Assembly: GCA_013054445.1 (NCBI GenBank)
Contig: JAAMPI010000163.1
Coordinates: 1-57,541 of the forward strand
Reading direction: 5' to 3'
DNA length: 57,541 nucleotides
From: Cudoniella acicularis
Taxonomy: Eukaryota; Ascomycota; Leotiomycetes; Helotiales; Helotiaceae
Shown: positions 45,701 to 56,862 of the stretch, piece after piece
Numbering within the stretch: the stretch's first letter is position 1
Layout: the number at the start of each line of letters is the position of its first letter
The notes under the pieces: generated by a model
Databases searched by the model: none
Seen by the model: the letters and a program-made list of their open reading frames with translations, nothing else
What the model was told of the DNA's origin: nothing
Made by a program: the position numbers and the translations under genes

Positions 45701-47598
45701 TTGTGGTCATACGTTCAATGATTGGAGTGGCTGCTACCGGAGTAGAAGGTGTTTTCCTTGGTGTTGATGAGGCTGGAGTGACAGAGGGTCTCTTGGAACT
45801 GGGGGTCGGTTCAGGTGCTGGTGCAGGTGCTGGCTCAACAGCTTCTGGCACTGCAGGAGGTTCTACATTTGTACTCTGAGGTACTTCGACACTCTCAAAT
45901 GAATCCTTAACCGTAGTAGCGTCAACTTCCATGGCATCAATTGGCGTCCCTTCTTCGGCATCCGAATCAGCGATCTCAGGTTGGGTGATTTCTGGCTCTT
46001 TTGCTACCTCGTGAGTAGGTTCGACGCCAGACATAGCCACATCCTCGGTGATGGAAGTAGCAACTTCTTTGGCATCCTCGACCACATCCTCGGCTACCTC
46101 GCTGGCCTCCTTTGTGAACGTAGCCACGGACGCCTCACCTTGAACAGATTTGGTGTCCTCCACAGGTTCCTCGGGTTGCGTATCCCCATTTGCGGTTAGT
46201 GATGCTGCTTCTTCCTCCATCCGGAGTTGGTTGTCTGCAGCATTGGGACTGCTACCAAGAATCTCCGCACGAGAAATTTCCATCTGGGCCTTGAGAATCC
46301 TGTCATGTTCATCCTTCTCGGCCACTTCTTCCGGTGTTCGCTTCAATTCTGGGGGGGTTGGAGGTTCATCTTCTTTCTCTGTTCTATCGGCGTCATAACG
46401 AGAGCTTTCATTATCCGGGCTTGTATCGGTAGATGCATCATGTAAGGCGGGTGTGGTAGCTGAGTGCGCCCCAACCGTAGAGCCTGGTGAAGATAGTGGT
46501 TCGGGGTGCCGGCTCCCTTCTCGAGGAGGGAGATTAATTGCCAACTGCGCAGCTTCTCTTTCCTTTTTCTTTTCCTCTTCCTCGTGTGCCCTGTCCACTT
46601 CAAGAAGATGGGCCTCTTGAACTTCCTTTGGAGGTAGATGAGCTGTGGCAGCCTTATGTTGTATATCGTGAGATCCAAGTCCATTAATCAGAGGTTCCGA
46701 CAGTTGTGCAGCATCTTCGGCAGATATTGGTATAGCTTTCCTCGGATCAACACCTGGACTATTTGGCCTGCTTTCCAAAACGGTTCTAATCCTGTCGGTC
46801 TCTAAATTCTTTGCTGGAATGACCGTATCCGGCATCTGCGGTTGCGGTTGCGTCGCATTCTTGAACGTTTCCTCCACTATTTCCTCGAGCACAGCGGTTG
46901 ATTCTGCTGGAAGATCGGTCTGCGAGCCCTTCGAAGTCGATCGTTCCATAGAAATCTCATGCTTAGCCTTTCCATCAGTGATTAGCTCGACTACTGGCGT
47001 TGATCGGCTCCCTTCGCTCTTTGCACTGGGCGTGGGAGCCCGACTCTTTCTCGGTTTCGATCCATCGCGTTGTGCTTTGGCCTTTCGCGCAGAATCGGGG
47101 GCGCGAGTATCAGGACTTGGTTTGCGACTCGGGGGTTTTTGTTTCGTAGTGTCCGATCGTAATTGTCGACGCGTTGGGAGGTTGGATTCATCGAAGAGTC
47201 GATCTCTAGATAGCTCAGGTTAGCAAAACGACACGTGCAGCTCGAACAACGCCTTTAGAGCAGCGAAATCGCGACCAGAATGTGTAGAAAACGTACTTCA
47301 ATATGTCGCTGAGATCGAGATACCGTTCTTCGGCGGTCGAGGTGGGCGGCGCGTCGGGGTTGGATAGGTTGATTTGGGGGAGTGGTCGTTCATTGTCGCA
47401 AACAGCGAAGAACTCGCGAAGTTTCCTCTTGCGCGACGTAACAATTCCACTACAACCATCAGCACACTGAAAATTATATGCATCGATGCGCCGCGTCAAG
47501 CGCTTTCGATCTATGCAAAGGGCGTAATTGATGTACCTGAGTTCGCTGCGTTTTGATCGCAAAAGGCGGGAGCGGTCGGCAGCCTCAACCTCATTCAT
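42734..47598 (-). CDS. VID21: Vid21/Eaf1, scaffold subunit of the NuA4 histone acetyltransferase
   Basis: Four exons on the minus strand, 47598-47537, 47449-47297, 47205-43767 and 43720-42734, with matching phases, give 1546 residues. The start MNEVEAADRSRLLRSKRSEL and, after intron 1, SGIVTSRKRKLREFFAV are the conserved Vid21 N-terminus. A long disordered, Glu/Thr/Pro-rich part follows. An HSA domain lies near residues 755-800 (THWDVLLQEAKWMRTDF, EERKWKMTVARNMAF). A Myb/SANT domain lies near 1020-1090 (WTWDEDNELKTLVREYSYNW, PWECFERWIHLEGLP). Then comes a basic NQKHLTLVDAMRKLAKKRE segment and a Gln/Pro/Met/Asn-rich tail. HSA binds actin-related proteins in NuA4 and SANT binds chromatin. The start was chosen as the only in-frame ATG before the conserved LLRSKR. 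Intact. Confidence 0.93.
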
Positions 47599-49277
47599 AA
47601 TAAAGCGACAGCGACATCCGTTTTTCGAGAAAACGGATGCTGTGCCAGTCTTAATGGGGTCGCCGGAGACGATTCCAGCGCTCAAATTGATGGAAAGTGG
47701 TGTTGTTGGGTCGTTGTGATTGATTCTGCTTTTCACCTGCTGCGCTCGTTCTCCATACGATCTTGTGTTGCTGCTTCTCGCTTTTCCTACCGGCACGCGA
47801 GAAGTCGAGGACTAAGCTAGTTCGGGACGTCATTTGCCCTGGGGGACGGCGAACAGAGGGGAGCATTTTCTACGGGACGAGGGTATCATGTTCACATTTG
47901 CAGAGGTTTACTTCCACGGCTTTGCACCACGCATCGCATTTAATCGGCGGTACAAAATGTCATGTTTGCGGGTTTCATTGTTTGGGTGGATGATGGTCGG
48001 CCTCCCTACGTAACACAAGAATTCGTGCATCCGAGTGCCACTAGTGATGATCGCCCCTTTTCTTCTTTCATGATTTCAGCGTGTTCTTTATCAGTTCACT
48101 CGCAGCATATTCATTGTTCATTGTCTATATCCACCCTTAACCTGCCGCGTTCGAGAAGTGCATAGTTGGCCCTTTATTTTATGTGCGCAGACGTTTGTTT
48201 TACACAAAAGCCACTTGATTTTTGAGACCATACTTGCATTCAGCACGAACCTCAGTGCAGGGGTTTGAAGCAGGTTATCTGATGCCGACCATTTGAGCAG
48301 ATTCAAGGACTAACATTTTTATATTCCCTCAAGCAGAACATGTTTATTTAAAAGTGCCCTTTAAGAGTGACGTGGCCTCAGTGTATGCGTCAGTCCCTAG
48401 TGCATCAGTCTTACAATGGATTTTGATTTCTTTTTCCAAAGTTGGATTGCGAGTAATTGTTCTGCGCAGCCAAGGGTAGCAGAGTTCAGGTAACCACAAT
48501 ATACTCAAAACTCAAACATTCGCTGTTTCTACTTTATCCACCTCTGGTTCTCAAAGGCGTGCTTTAAATAGTTCGATTCAAGTGTTTTCACTCCAGTTAT
48601 TTTCAAGTCTTTGTGAGTTTGATGATTTTCTTCTTATGGTTGGGGCCTATACCATGTTCGTTGGGTCTACCTGCATGCTGCGATACCTCCCCCACGAGAT
48701 ATTATTCATATCAGATTGCCGGAAAATTCTTCACCATGCGTGAGAGTTCATGCAAGGTCCTCTCTTCGTCTCATTCTATTTGTCAACAATTTTTGTGCCT
48801 CGCAAGTTGAAGAACAGTGTGATGATTGTGCATGTCATGTGATATATAGGTCACGTGCAACAATGGGAGACTCACTCACATTGCCATCTTTCATTTCATT
48901 TCAAGTCTAAAGAACAAAGGGTGTATCGCTTTACTGCATGGGTACTTCCAATTCAATCCTTCTTATTTTGTGTATTTCAAACTTATCGGTGGTTACGCCG
49001 ACTAAAGCCGAGACATCGAGCTTGCCTTTTACGGATTGAAGTGGGTTGGTTGGTTGATTCGAATTCACTGCTCATGACGAACTTACGAGTACTTCCGCGC
49101 TCCCTCCAACAATAATTCGAAAATTTATTCCTACGCACACCACTGCAGTACCAGAAAACGGCATTCGCCAATCGATCAGGTGAGCGAATTCAAATAGAGT
49201 GGTACACTGTACACCTCAGGTAACAGGCGGCCGGACCTTTTCGTCGGAGTCAGGCAGCAAGGCAATAAACTCGAGAA
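47599..49277. other. Divergent intergenic region between VID21 and the fold-3 hydrolase
   Basis: About 1.7 kb with no gene. The frame of the first VID21 exon stays open upstream to about 47796 but without ATG or motif. The region must hold two divergent promoters. No repeat or RNA gene recognised. Confidence 0.5.
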
Positions 49278-50411
49278 ATGGCCCCCAAGCAACAGCCCCC
49301 GGCGACCTGGAGCCATACACCAGTAGAACTCTCTATACGAGAGAAAGTAGGACTATTTTTTTTCGGCATAATCGGTTTCATCAAAGCCATCGTCTCATTC
49401 AGTCTCGCTCTTCCCCTCAATCGAGATTTCTCACGAAAAACCCTCCTCCAGAAATTTATAGTCAAAGTGGCCCAAAACATCGCAGGAAGCCCTTCTCTAA
49501 CCTTTCGCCAATTACTGTCCCTCCAAAAGCCATCAGGTCAAACAATCGCCAAAACCTGCACTCTCCAAAACCTCGCCCACAACACTATCACCATTGACGC
49601 CGACCCCTTCCCACCCGCCGCACTCCACTTCATCGACAGCACCCCAGACCAACCCGGAAATGTCCTCCTCTACTTCCACGGCGGCGGCTACATATTCCCC
49701 GCCAGCGCCGGACACGTGAAATTCTCCCACCTCTGCGCAAAAACCGCCAACGCCTCCCTCGCCATGCTAGAATACACCCTAGCCCCCGGCCTCAAATATC
49801 CCGGCCAGCTTGCCCAAGCTGTAGCTGCTATCCGCTTCCTCCTCAAAACACACACCCCTAATCAAATCATCATCGGTGGCGATTCCGCCGGTGGAAACTT
49901 GTCGCTTGCTATCCTGTCACATTTGAGAGATCCGCACCCGAGTATCCCACCAATTCTGCGTGGAAATGGAGGATTGGAGAAAGTTGTACTGAAGGCGGCG
50001 ATGTGTATCAGTCCTCGTTGCGCCAATACGCGTGAGACACCCTCCTATGTCCAAAACAGAGATAAAGACATCATCCTCCCCGCATTCATGGATTTATTTG
50101 CGCAAGCTTGGCAACCCAATATTGAAGAAGTTTGGGCGACGCCTAATAAAGGCTCTGTTGTATTCTGGGGCACGATATGTGCTGAGAAGGTATTGCTTGC
50201 TGCGGGCTCGGATGAGGTTTATGTGGATGATATTCGGAGGTTGGGAGAGTTGATAGGTGTTGATGATGAGGGGAAAAGAGAAGGTGGAAGGGTGGTGGAG
50301 TTGGTGGTTTGTGAAGGGGAGGTGCATACGCAGGTTGTGCTGGATACAGTAATGGGTTTTAGGGATGGGGTTATGTTGAAGAGGGTTTTAGAGTGGGTGG
50401 AGAGGTTGTAG
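49278..50411 (+). CDS. Alpha/beta-hydrolase fold-3 (HSL-type) esterase/lipase with N-terminal anchor
   Basis: One exon, 377 residues, from ATG 49278 (gaaATGg). Residues about 25-45 (GLFFFGIIGFIKAIVSFSLAL) form a signal anchor, placing the enzyme at the ER or another membrane. The oxyanion-hole motif YFHGGGYIFPASAGH is near residue 131, and GGDSAGGNLS with the nucleophile Ser near 202. LLAAGSDEVYVDDIRRL carries the acid and GEVHTQVVLD the His, so the triad is complete. This layout fits fungal steryl acetyl hydrolase and lipase/esterase proteins. No intron or damage. The upstream neighbour VID21 is divergent, and the gene is not part of a visible cluster. Confidence 0.9.
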   Translation: MAPKQQPPATWSHTPVELSIREKVGLFFFGIIGFIKAIVSFSLALPLNRDFSRKTLLQKFIVKVAQNIAGSPSLTFRQLLSLQKPSGQTIAKTCTLQNLAHNTITIDADPFPPAALHFIDSTPDQPGNVLLYFHGGGYIFPASAGHVKFSHLCAKTANASLAMLEYTLAPGLKYPGQLAQAVAAIRFLLKTHTPNQIIIGGDSAGGNLSLAILSHLRDPHPSIPPILRGNGGLEKVVLKAAMCISPRCANTRETPSYVQNRDKDIILPAFMDLFAQAWQPNIEEVWATPNKGSVVFWGTICAEKVLLAAGSDEVYVDDIRRLGELIGVDDEGKREGGRVVELVVCEGEVHTQVVLDTVMGFRDGVMLKRVLEWVERL

Positions 50412-50700
50412 GCTCTTCAAATTCGCCGTGTAGAACTTGAACTCGATTAGGTCCTCCAACCTCTATCACCTAGTCGTAGGTGAATCGCAATTCAGCCCAA
50501 TCCTGTGTCGTTACAGCTGCAGCGCCAAGCGGGCCACCGAGCGATAGCAGCTGCAATGGGACAGGCGGTGGCTTGGTCGCCCAAGCCTCACTCATCGAAC
50601 ATTTCTTGTGATGAAACTCAACGACCGACCTCGACTGCTTAAATACAGTCAGATACTTCCTCTCCGAATATAAAGTCGTTAACTGGATTGCGCTAAATTC
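50412..50700. other. Intergenic, no gene recognised
   Basis: Holds the 3' flank of the hydrolase. A GCAGCTGCAATG stretch and GC-balanced sequence, but no reading frame or repeat. Confidence 0.4.
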
Positions 50701-51066
50701 ATGTCTGTTCTCCGGGTCACCTACTGTGTCTGTTCAGAACAACTCACCAGTTCCTCTTTATCGAACCTTTGAGGCCCCTATGGTCCCTGAAACTCGGTCC
50801 CTCGTTCAAGCCCCTCCCACCGAACCTCCTTCTCAACTCCAAGGCCAAAACTTCGCGTTATCTTCTATAAGCTCTTCGAAGACCTGCGACGAAAGCACCA
50901 AGAACTGAAACGAGAGTTAGAGAAGGCTAGAATTGAGGCGGAAATCGCAGAGATGACGGAAAGCCTCGCTAGACTTAGATCAGGTAGGACTGATGGTCCA
51001 TACGCTACTATACAGCGAGGAAACGGCGGGTTGGAGGTTGAATTAAACCTCAAAGTGAAAATGTAA
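50701..51066 (+). CDS. Possible small coiled-coil protein, model uncertain
   Basis: Two overlapping plus-strand frames. One (50726-50908) has a Pro/Gln/Ser-rich stretch. The other reads FYKLFEDLRRKHQEL, KRELEKARIEAEIAEM, TESLARLRSG and ends at TAA 51064-51066, with the heptad pattern of a coiled coil. A start at ATG 50701 does not connect to either without a splice I cannot place. It could be the tail of a broken gene or a small real one. No family recognised. Confidence 0.3.
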
Positions 51067-51118
51067 TGGGACTTGAAATGATTGTCTCGTTCATATGAAA
51101 ATTAGTGGCATTCTAAAG

Positions 51119-51221
51119 AGACAAGAATAGTAGAACACTAAAGAAACAAAAAAATAATAGTATTCTAAATAGACAAGAATAGTAGAATACTAAAAAGACA
51201 AAAATTAGTAGAATACTAAAT
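51119..51221 (+). repeat. Minisatellite, about four units of 25-27 bases
   Basis: Units of the form agacaagaatagtagaatac plus taaa follow one another at 51119-51221 with small differences (one unit reads tattctaaat). The flanks up to 51340 are AT-rich. Confidence 0.75.
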
Positions 51222-52263
51222 GAATATAAATTCTTAAAATAACATAATAATACCTTTATAAAATAATTAGTGTATTAAATTTTAAAAGGTGGCTAAAATA
51301 AATTAAGTATAAAAGAAAAATGCTTTACTTTAGTATTCTCTAAATAAGCCCATAATATGTTCTACGCACAAACATCTCTAGCATCCTCGGGGACCAAGAA
51401 CTTTATAGATGAATGTAATTTACATAGACTAACAGAATAATAAGGAAATAATATCGTAGATCTGAAAGATGTATGACATATACGAGCTAGTAGAGAACGT
51501 GGTCATGTGACTTAGAGAGAATTCTACAAATGTTGACATGAAAGCCTGTGAAGTAACTATTGGCTAGCCTGGTGAAGTAACAATCAATTAGATTAAGAGA
51601 CATCATTTACTGTAGCCTCACCTAGTAGAGCCGATGAGCAGGGCCTATTCTAGTAGTATAATCTGCGCTTGACAATCCACGACGGCTAGAGGCAAACGAG
51701 CTCCAAACAAAATATAAACCAATTCTGCTTCCCCACCTCCTCATAAACACTAAACCTACTACATTTCCTATCAACAGTAGGAACACTTGGGCTCCGAACG
51801 AACACGAAACCGAAACCGAGCTCGATCGGGAACGAGATTCCATGCGAACGAAAGCGAACGCGAAAAGGTGCGATGTGCAGCAAAATCAAACAACAACTGC
51901 CTTGTTGTATTTACGATGGGGCCCTTGTGGTAGGGCACGTGGGAAAATGTGCAGTAGGCTAAATATAGTAAGTCTCCTGTAAGGCTCCCCAAAACCCAGA
52001 ACTCGGGGTCGCAAAGCCCTATGAAACTCCCATGAACATTTAAAATCAGATAAGTAACGGTTAACTGAAAGGATTTCAATTTTGCGGTCTTGTTATTGGT
52101 ATTGGACTATCGTACAGTGTTCTCTCTTCAACGTGTGACCAGGATCAATCCGACCGAGACAACTTTCCACTAAAGAACCAAAATTGTGTAAGAAAAGTCC
52201 TTCCCCTCCATTAATCCTCTAAGTTTGCCTCCGATTTCAACAAAAGCGGAAATTATTGGCTCT
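51222..52263. other. Intergenic, AT-rich then unassigned, with the second dispersed-repeat copy
   Basis: The first 120 bases are very AT-rich. After this come short frames without motif. The inverted copy of the GTTTCG repeat lies at 51788-51881. No gene supported. Confidence 0.45.
51788..51881 (-). repeat. GTTCGC/GTTTCG-rich dispersed repeat, copy 2 (inverted)
   Basis: On the minus strand it starts TGCACATCGCAC, has GTTCGC-type words, then AGCTCGGTTTCGGTTTCGTG and ends near GTTCGTTCGGAGCC. It matches copy 1 at 40588-40700 at both ends and in the shared core, 11 kb away and in the opposite orientation. Confidence 0.7.
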
Positions 52264-52550
52264 TTACAGCCACCGTGCGGCCAGCTCCGCGATACTCCTG
52301 TTGCCTAAGATGTCAAATACAGACACGTCAGCACTCAGTTGATTCCGAAACCAGATTCGAAACCCAACAGCAGAAAGCGAATCTACTCCGTAGCTTTGAA
52401 TTGGTCTCGCTGGCTCGATATTTGCTTTGTCCACTGCAAGAGTCTTTTCTAATTTGATATACAGTCTATTAACGATAATGTCTATAACTTGAGCAATCGT
52501 CTCCGCTTCACCTAGCAAATGTTTGTAACTGATGATCTCGTTCTCGAGTG
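52264..52550 (-). pseudogene. Polyketide synthase C-terminal acyl carrier domain, orphan fragment
   Basis: Minus strand. ALENEIISYKHLLGEAETI is linker-like, then AQVIDIIVNRLYIKLEKTL, DKANIEPARPIQSYGVDSL, SAVGFRIWFRNQL, DVSVFDILGNRSIAELA and a stop at 52264. This is the final carrier domain of a highly reducing fungal polyketide synthase, with the phosphopantetheine Ser in GVDSL. No ketoreductase or other synthase domain lies upstream. Instead the stop codon of the SesB-like gene sits at 52562, 12 bases from the last readable codon. It is a leftover of a large gene removed by rearrangement. Confidence 0.75.
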
Positions 52551-52561
52551 CGGTATTCTTA

Positions 52562-55500
52562 CTACCTCAAAGAATCCTTAGAGTTCACATCCTTGGTCAT
52601 TATTCCTGGCTGCGATGTCAGAGCCGAAATCAAGGAGTCATCTCCTCCCGCTCCATTGACAAAATCTATCGCATTATCCACATCAGACCCCCCTCCTTGT
52701 ACACTGTCGGATGATTCCCCGCTTTGCTTTTCCTTAGGCTGGAGTTCTTCAAGCGGGATATCATTTCCGTTGCCCGTGGGAAGGCTGTGATGTGATGGAG
52801 ATCTGATACTGATAGAAGAGGAGGAATCTGGGGAGGGCTTATTCTTTTTTTCTCGGGGTATAGGATTTTCTTCTTGGATTTTTGGTTCAGGGGTTGAATT
52901 CGTTGGTGAATCGGGGAAAATTCTGTTTTATATTTAGTTTCAATGGTGAGTAGATGAGAGAAGGGTTTCTTGGCTTACCTTTGGAGCCCTTCAGGTGTAG
53001 TAATACTTTCGAGTCGCTCTCCTGATTTGAGTTCCTTGAGCCTTCCTTTGGAAGAATGTTGAGAGCGGACGTCGATATCCTCAGAATGTCCTTCATTCAA
53101 GTTGATCCCAAAATCTCCGAGAGGCGATGCGGCATCAACTTCCAAAACCCCCGCAGAGTGAGAGTCCTCATCTCCCATATCCCTCTCTTTGCCTTTCCAT
53201 CTCGAATTATCTCTATTGGGTTGCGAATTTGCATTATTCCCCTCCTTTGCCTCACTACTCTCACCATGCAAATCCCTCTGAGCTTTCAGCCGTCTGCTCA
53301 AATCATCTTCTGTACCGTTGGTGTTTTCACGATTCCTCCTGTCCTTGAACTTGGCGATATTCCTCGCTATGAAAGATTTCTTTTCTTCCTTTTCTTTGCG
53401 TCTCTGCTCTTGAAGCTGCCGCAACTCATACTGTTTTCGAACGTTTTCTTGGAAGACCTTGCTTGTGTTTAGCGCTGGTGGCGGCACCTTATTTATGTTG
53501 CTGCCTGTGTTCAAAGCGTTGCGATCGGGATTCGGTCTGCTGGTTGAAGATGTCTTAGTTCGAGTCTGGACAACTTGTTCGGGAAAAGAGTTTGAAGGGC
53601 CCGGATCTCCCGTAGCATCAGAAGCATTCTGCGCAATAGGACCGCCATTCATATCCTTCTTCTGGCTCTCCTTCATATCAAAATCAAGCTTCATTGCCGC
53701 AGTTTCCGCATTGGACATAGCTGCTATGGCGTTTTGTTCGGCAGCATCAGCACTTCTATCGGCTATAGTAGCGCTTCGATCATTGATATCAGCTACTCTT
53801 CGAGCTGTGTTTGCGTTTACGGCGCTGATACTAAGACTAGCTAAAGAAGCGATGGCTACGCCTCCAATACTGGCCTTGGTCCATTTCGGGTCGAGAGTAG
53901 AACTGGTAGCTTCTAGAGCTTTGATCGGTAGTGTAGAAGTAACCCCGAAAAGGTCTGTTGTTAAAGATGTGTTCCCTCGATTAGTCAAATTCATGGCTGT
54001 TGAACTTGTTGTAAGAAGCTTCGATGCCATTGATGTTTGGTCATGAGTTGAAGTTTCGTCAGCAACAATGTATCCTTGTCCAGGGTTTTGTGAGCTACCG
54101 GAGACTTGGAGGTTGTCATTTTCTTGATCCCTTCTCGTCAATGACTGTTCGCCATTTAAGTCTAATTCGCTTCCTTGGGTTTGACTTATTGACTCGGCCG
54201 CTTTTCCCTCAAGCTGGTATGAATTGTTATAATAGTTATGTGTGGTGTTGATTATCACTTTGCCTTGGTCGCCAAAGTCCTTGTAGGTCTGGCCATTTTG
54301 AGTTTGATCCTGGCTCTCTCCTAGACTTGCATTCCTTTCCGACTCTGGTGTTGTTAATGACGGGTCCCATTCTTGGGCTGAAATCATAAGCTGGTCATAG
54401 GCTGAAGGGATATTCGTAGGTAACCCAGACCTTGTGACACCTTCATCTAGATTCGCCCAAGATGTCTCGTGCGGATATGTCAAACGTTGAAACATCAACA
54501 TAAGACTCTCGGAAACCCTAATGAAGTTGGGATCATCTTGACTGGCGAACTTCGATACTTGCGTGTGGATAGCATTGATGGCAATCGGCTCGCTGGCGAG
54601 TCCTGGGACAATGGCTGAAGATTTTGGGACAATCTTTCTAGGATCAGTGTCCATTTCATGCAAATCTTCAGAAGACTGATGAAAAGTCAAGAGGAACTTA
54701 CGATGAAAGAGCTGAGCCCGACTGTTGTCTTCAAGACTTCATAAGCGGAGACAAACTGGATATTTCCTGCAATTTTGCTGAAGTTTTCGTTTTGGCTTTG
54801 GAGGAACTCGGAGTTATTTGAAATATCCCGCATAACTTTAGCCTCGTCACCAGAGAGGAGGAAAGAATACACTTTGAGCCAGTTGCTCAGCTGCTTAGTG
54901 ATGCCTTGGTGAGCAGTAGCCATAAAAATAATCCCGTAAGTCGAGCGGAAAATATTTTGAGTGGCAGGCGTGCTTTGGGAATAGATCAACGCCTGCATTA
55001 ATTAGTAAACTTCAGAGAATTTTGAAGATTGATCATTAGGTAGTACGCTTTTGAGTATCAGTCCACCTGTGCTACAGGCAACGAATATGATAGGCCGATG
55101 GACTGTCTAATGAAGAGTCAGCTCCAGAAAGATACATTAAAAGATTGAGACTGAAGCTCCTGGAGCACTTGCGTCTGTTAAACCCCTCCTCCTGATCAAA
55201 TCATGTACCAAGGTCTCGGCATGGTCATTGATACCCTCAACACTTTTGGTTAAGTACCCCATCTTATCATGGCCCCAACAGAGAATTCGAGCTCGGGGTA
55301 GACACAAAGGTAAGAGGTCGCTGAGCCACATGACTCCGTTGTCTGCCGTCCACGTATGTATAGGATGACCACTCAGGTTTGGAATAGCGACCAAACTAAA
55401 ACCTTCCATTAACGTAGGATTCTTATCAGATATACTTATAAGGAATATTACTCCACTAGAGGTTCATGTCCCTCGTTTATAAGCACCAATCCTAACCGTT

Positions 55501-55591
55501 TCTTTGTATTCTCATTACTCGGGTTGGCGGCGACGATAGACGACTGTGATTGACTAGAGGCGCGTTTTGGACGCCCTCGAAGGAAAGACAT
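52562..55591 (-). CDS. SesB-like alpha/beta hydrolase fused to a long coiled-coil C-terminal region
   Basis: Six minus-strand exons with matching phases: 55591-55452, 55395-55169, 55102-55047, 54992-54702, 54633-52979, 52922-52562, giving 909 residues. MSFLRGRPKRASS starts the protein. The hydrolase core reads LVAIPNLSGHPIHTW, WLSDLLPLCLPRARILCWGHD, HRPIIFVACSTGGLILK (nucleophile Ser near 133, with Cys in place of the usual His before it), FRSTYGIIFMATAHQG and VGLSSFIIVPKSSAI. This is the SesB/DUF676-type domain found at the N-terminus of fungal NLR-like proteins. No NACHT or NB-ARC follows. Instead there is an Asn-rich stretch near 366 (GKVIINTTHNYYNN), a hydrophobic run near 490 (GGVAIASLASLSISAV) with Ala-rich helix, and a coiled coil near 640 (QYELRQLQEQRRKEKEEKK). 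Two splice sites are weak (donor GTGCTC at 55168, acceptor AAAG at 54634). No stop interrupts. Confidence 0.75.
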
Positions 55592-56862
55592 GGCTGAAGC
55601 CTGAAATTGCGAAGCTCCTAAAATCGTACTCGACAATTCAGATGTGTGAGCGATAAAATCAACGACTTCGGTGAGGTAAGCCTTATTATATACGAGATGC
55701 AGAATGAGGCTGAAGCTGAAATAGGCCACCACCAGCCTGCACCGTGAGGCTGGAGACCCACTTTTACAAAGCGCTATTTTCCCCTTTTTCCTTTTTGGCC
55801 TGAGGCTCTCATTTTCACAGGTTTGCAGTAGTGAGGTGCTGGACACCCAAAAACGACTAAATTTTTGGCGCACCACTTCCAAGCCCCAACGCAACAATCA
55901 ACCACATATAAAACCAGAAATTTGTTAGGAAGACAGTAAGTAAGTAAGGCTGTTTAAAAGGGATCCCGCTTACTAGAATTAGAATATAATTGGTGATTGT
56001 TTTGATATCTAATAAAATAAAGAATGGTGGGATGCACCACGTTTTCAAGACAGTCCGAGATTTCTCCGAAAATTAATAACAGCTTAACCACAATTTATTT
56101 CTTTATAAAACTAGTTGTATTCGTATCTCCTCGGTTTATTCTACCTACTTATGAACTAAAATTATTAATTTTTGTTCTAGTGTTGATGTGAGGGAATGAT
56201 GTATACATAGTAATCAAGTCACTAGATCCACGATACAAGGGGTATCATCAGTGATTATGATGAAACTAGTCGAGTCATTTTACTATATGGGCACACCTAC
56301 ACTAATTTTTTGGCTCGCTCAACTTCAAAAGTTAATATCGATTCAACCACAAATTATAAATTAATGCTGAGACCCGAATAGTGTTCAGCGTGCTCTAATT
56401 AGCCGAAAGCAATTTGCTTCTGGAGGCTTTAGGTGATCGTGGTTAGGTCAAAAGTATTGGTCGTTTTCGGGTGTTCTGTGCTGTCTAGTGATGGTTGCGG
56501 CGACCTACCTGCTAGGCGACCTTTTAAATTGAAATACTGGTACTAAATAAACTATATAACTAAACAGGAGGGCACCCCCTCGTAAGCTAGGACTCTCATC
56601 TCTTATATCTATGTATATTTAAATAATTGAACTATTTAAGTTTTTTTTCTTTAAAGAAAATCATAAGGAAAAGCTAAATATAAACTATACTGTTTTCTTT
56701 TCCTTTCTTTATATATTAGATCTTGGCTATTGAGCGCTGTAGTCTAGAACATTTAGAGTTTTAAAAGGCTCTCCTTTTTAGACAAGAGATACCTGTTAAA
56801 AACATTTACTTAAACCCTATCTATAAATTCTCCTATCTCCTCTAACCCTTCACCAGCGATCA
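55592..56862. other. Intergenic, AT-rich towards the right
   Basis: Upstream flank of the SesB-like gene. The frame of its first exon continues upstream without a domain. From about 56520 to 56820 the DNA is AT-rich with T and A runs. No gene recognised. Confidence 0.45.

Noticed and set aside
53459..54046. Plus-strand 195-codon hydrophobic open frame
   Set aside because: Antisense shadow of the Ala-rich helix of the SesB-like gene.
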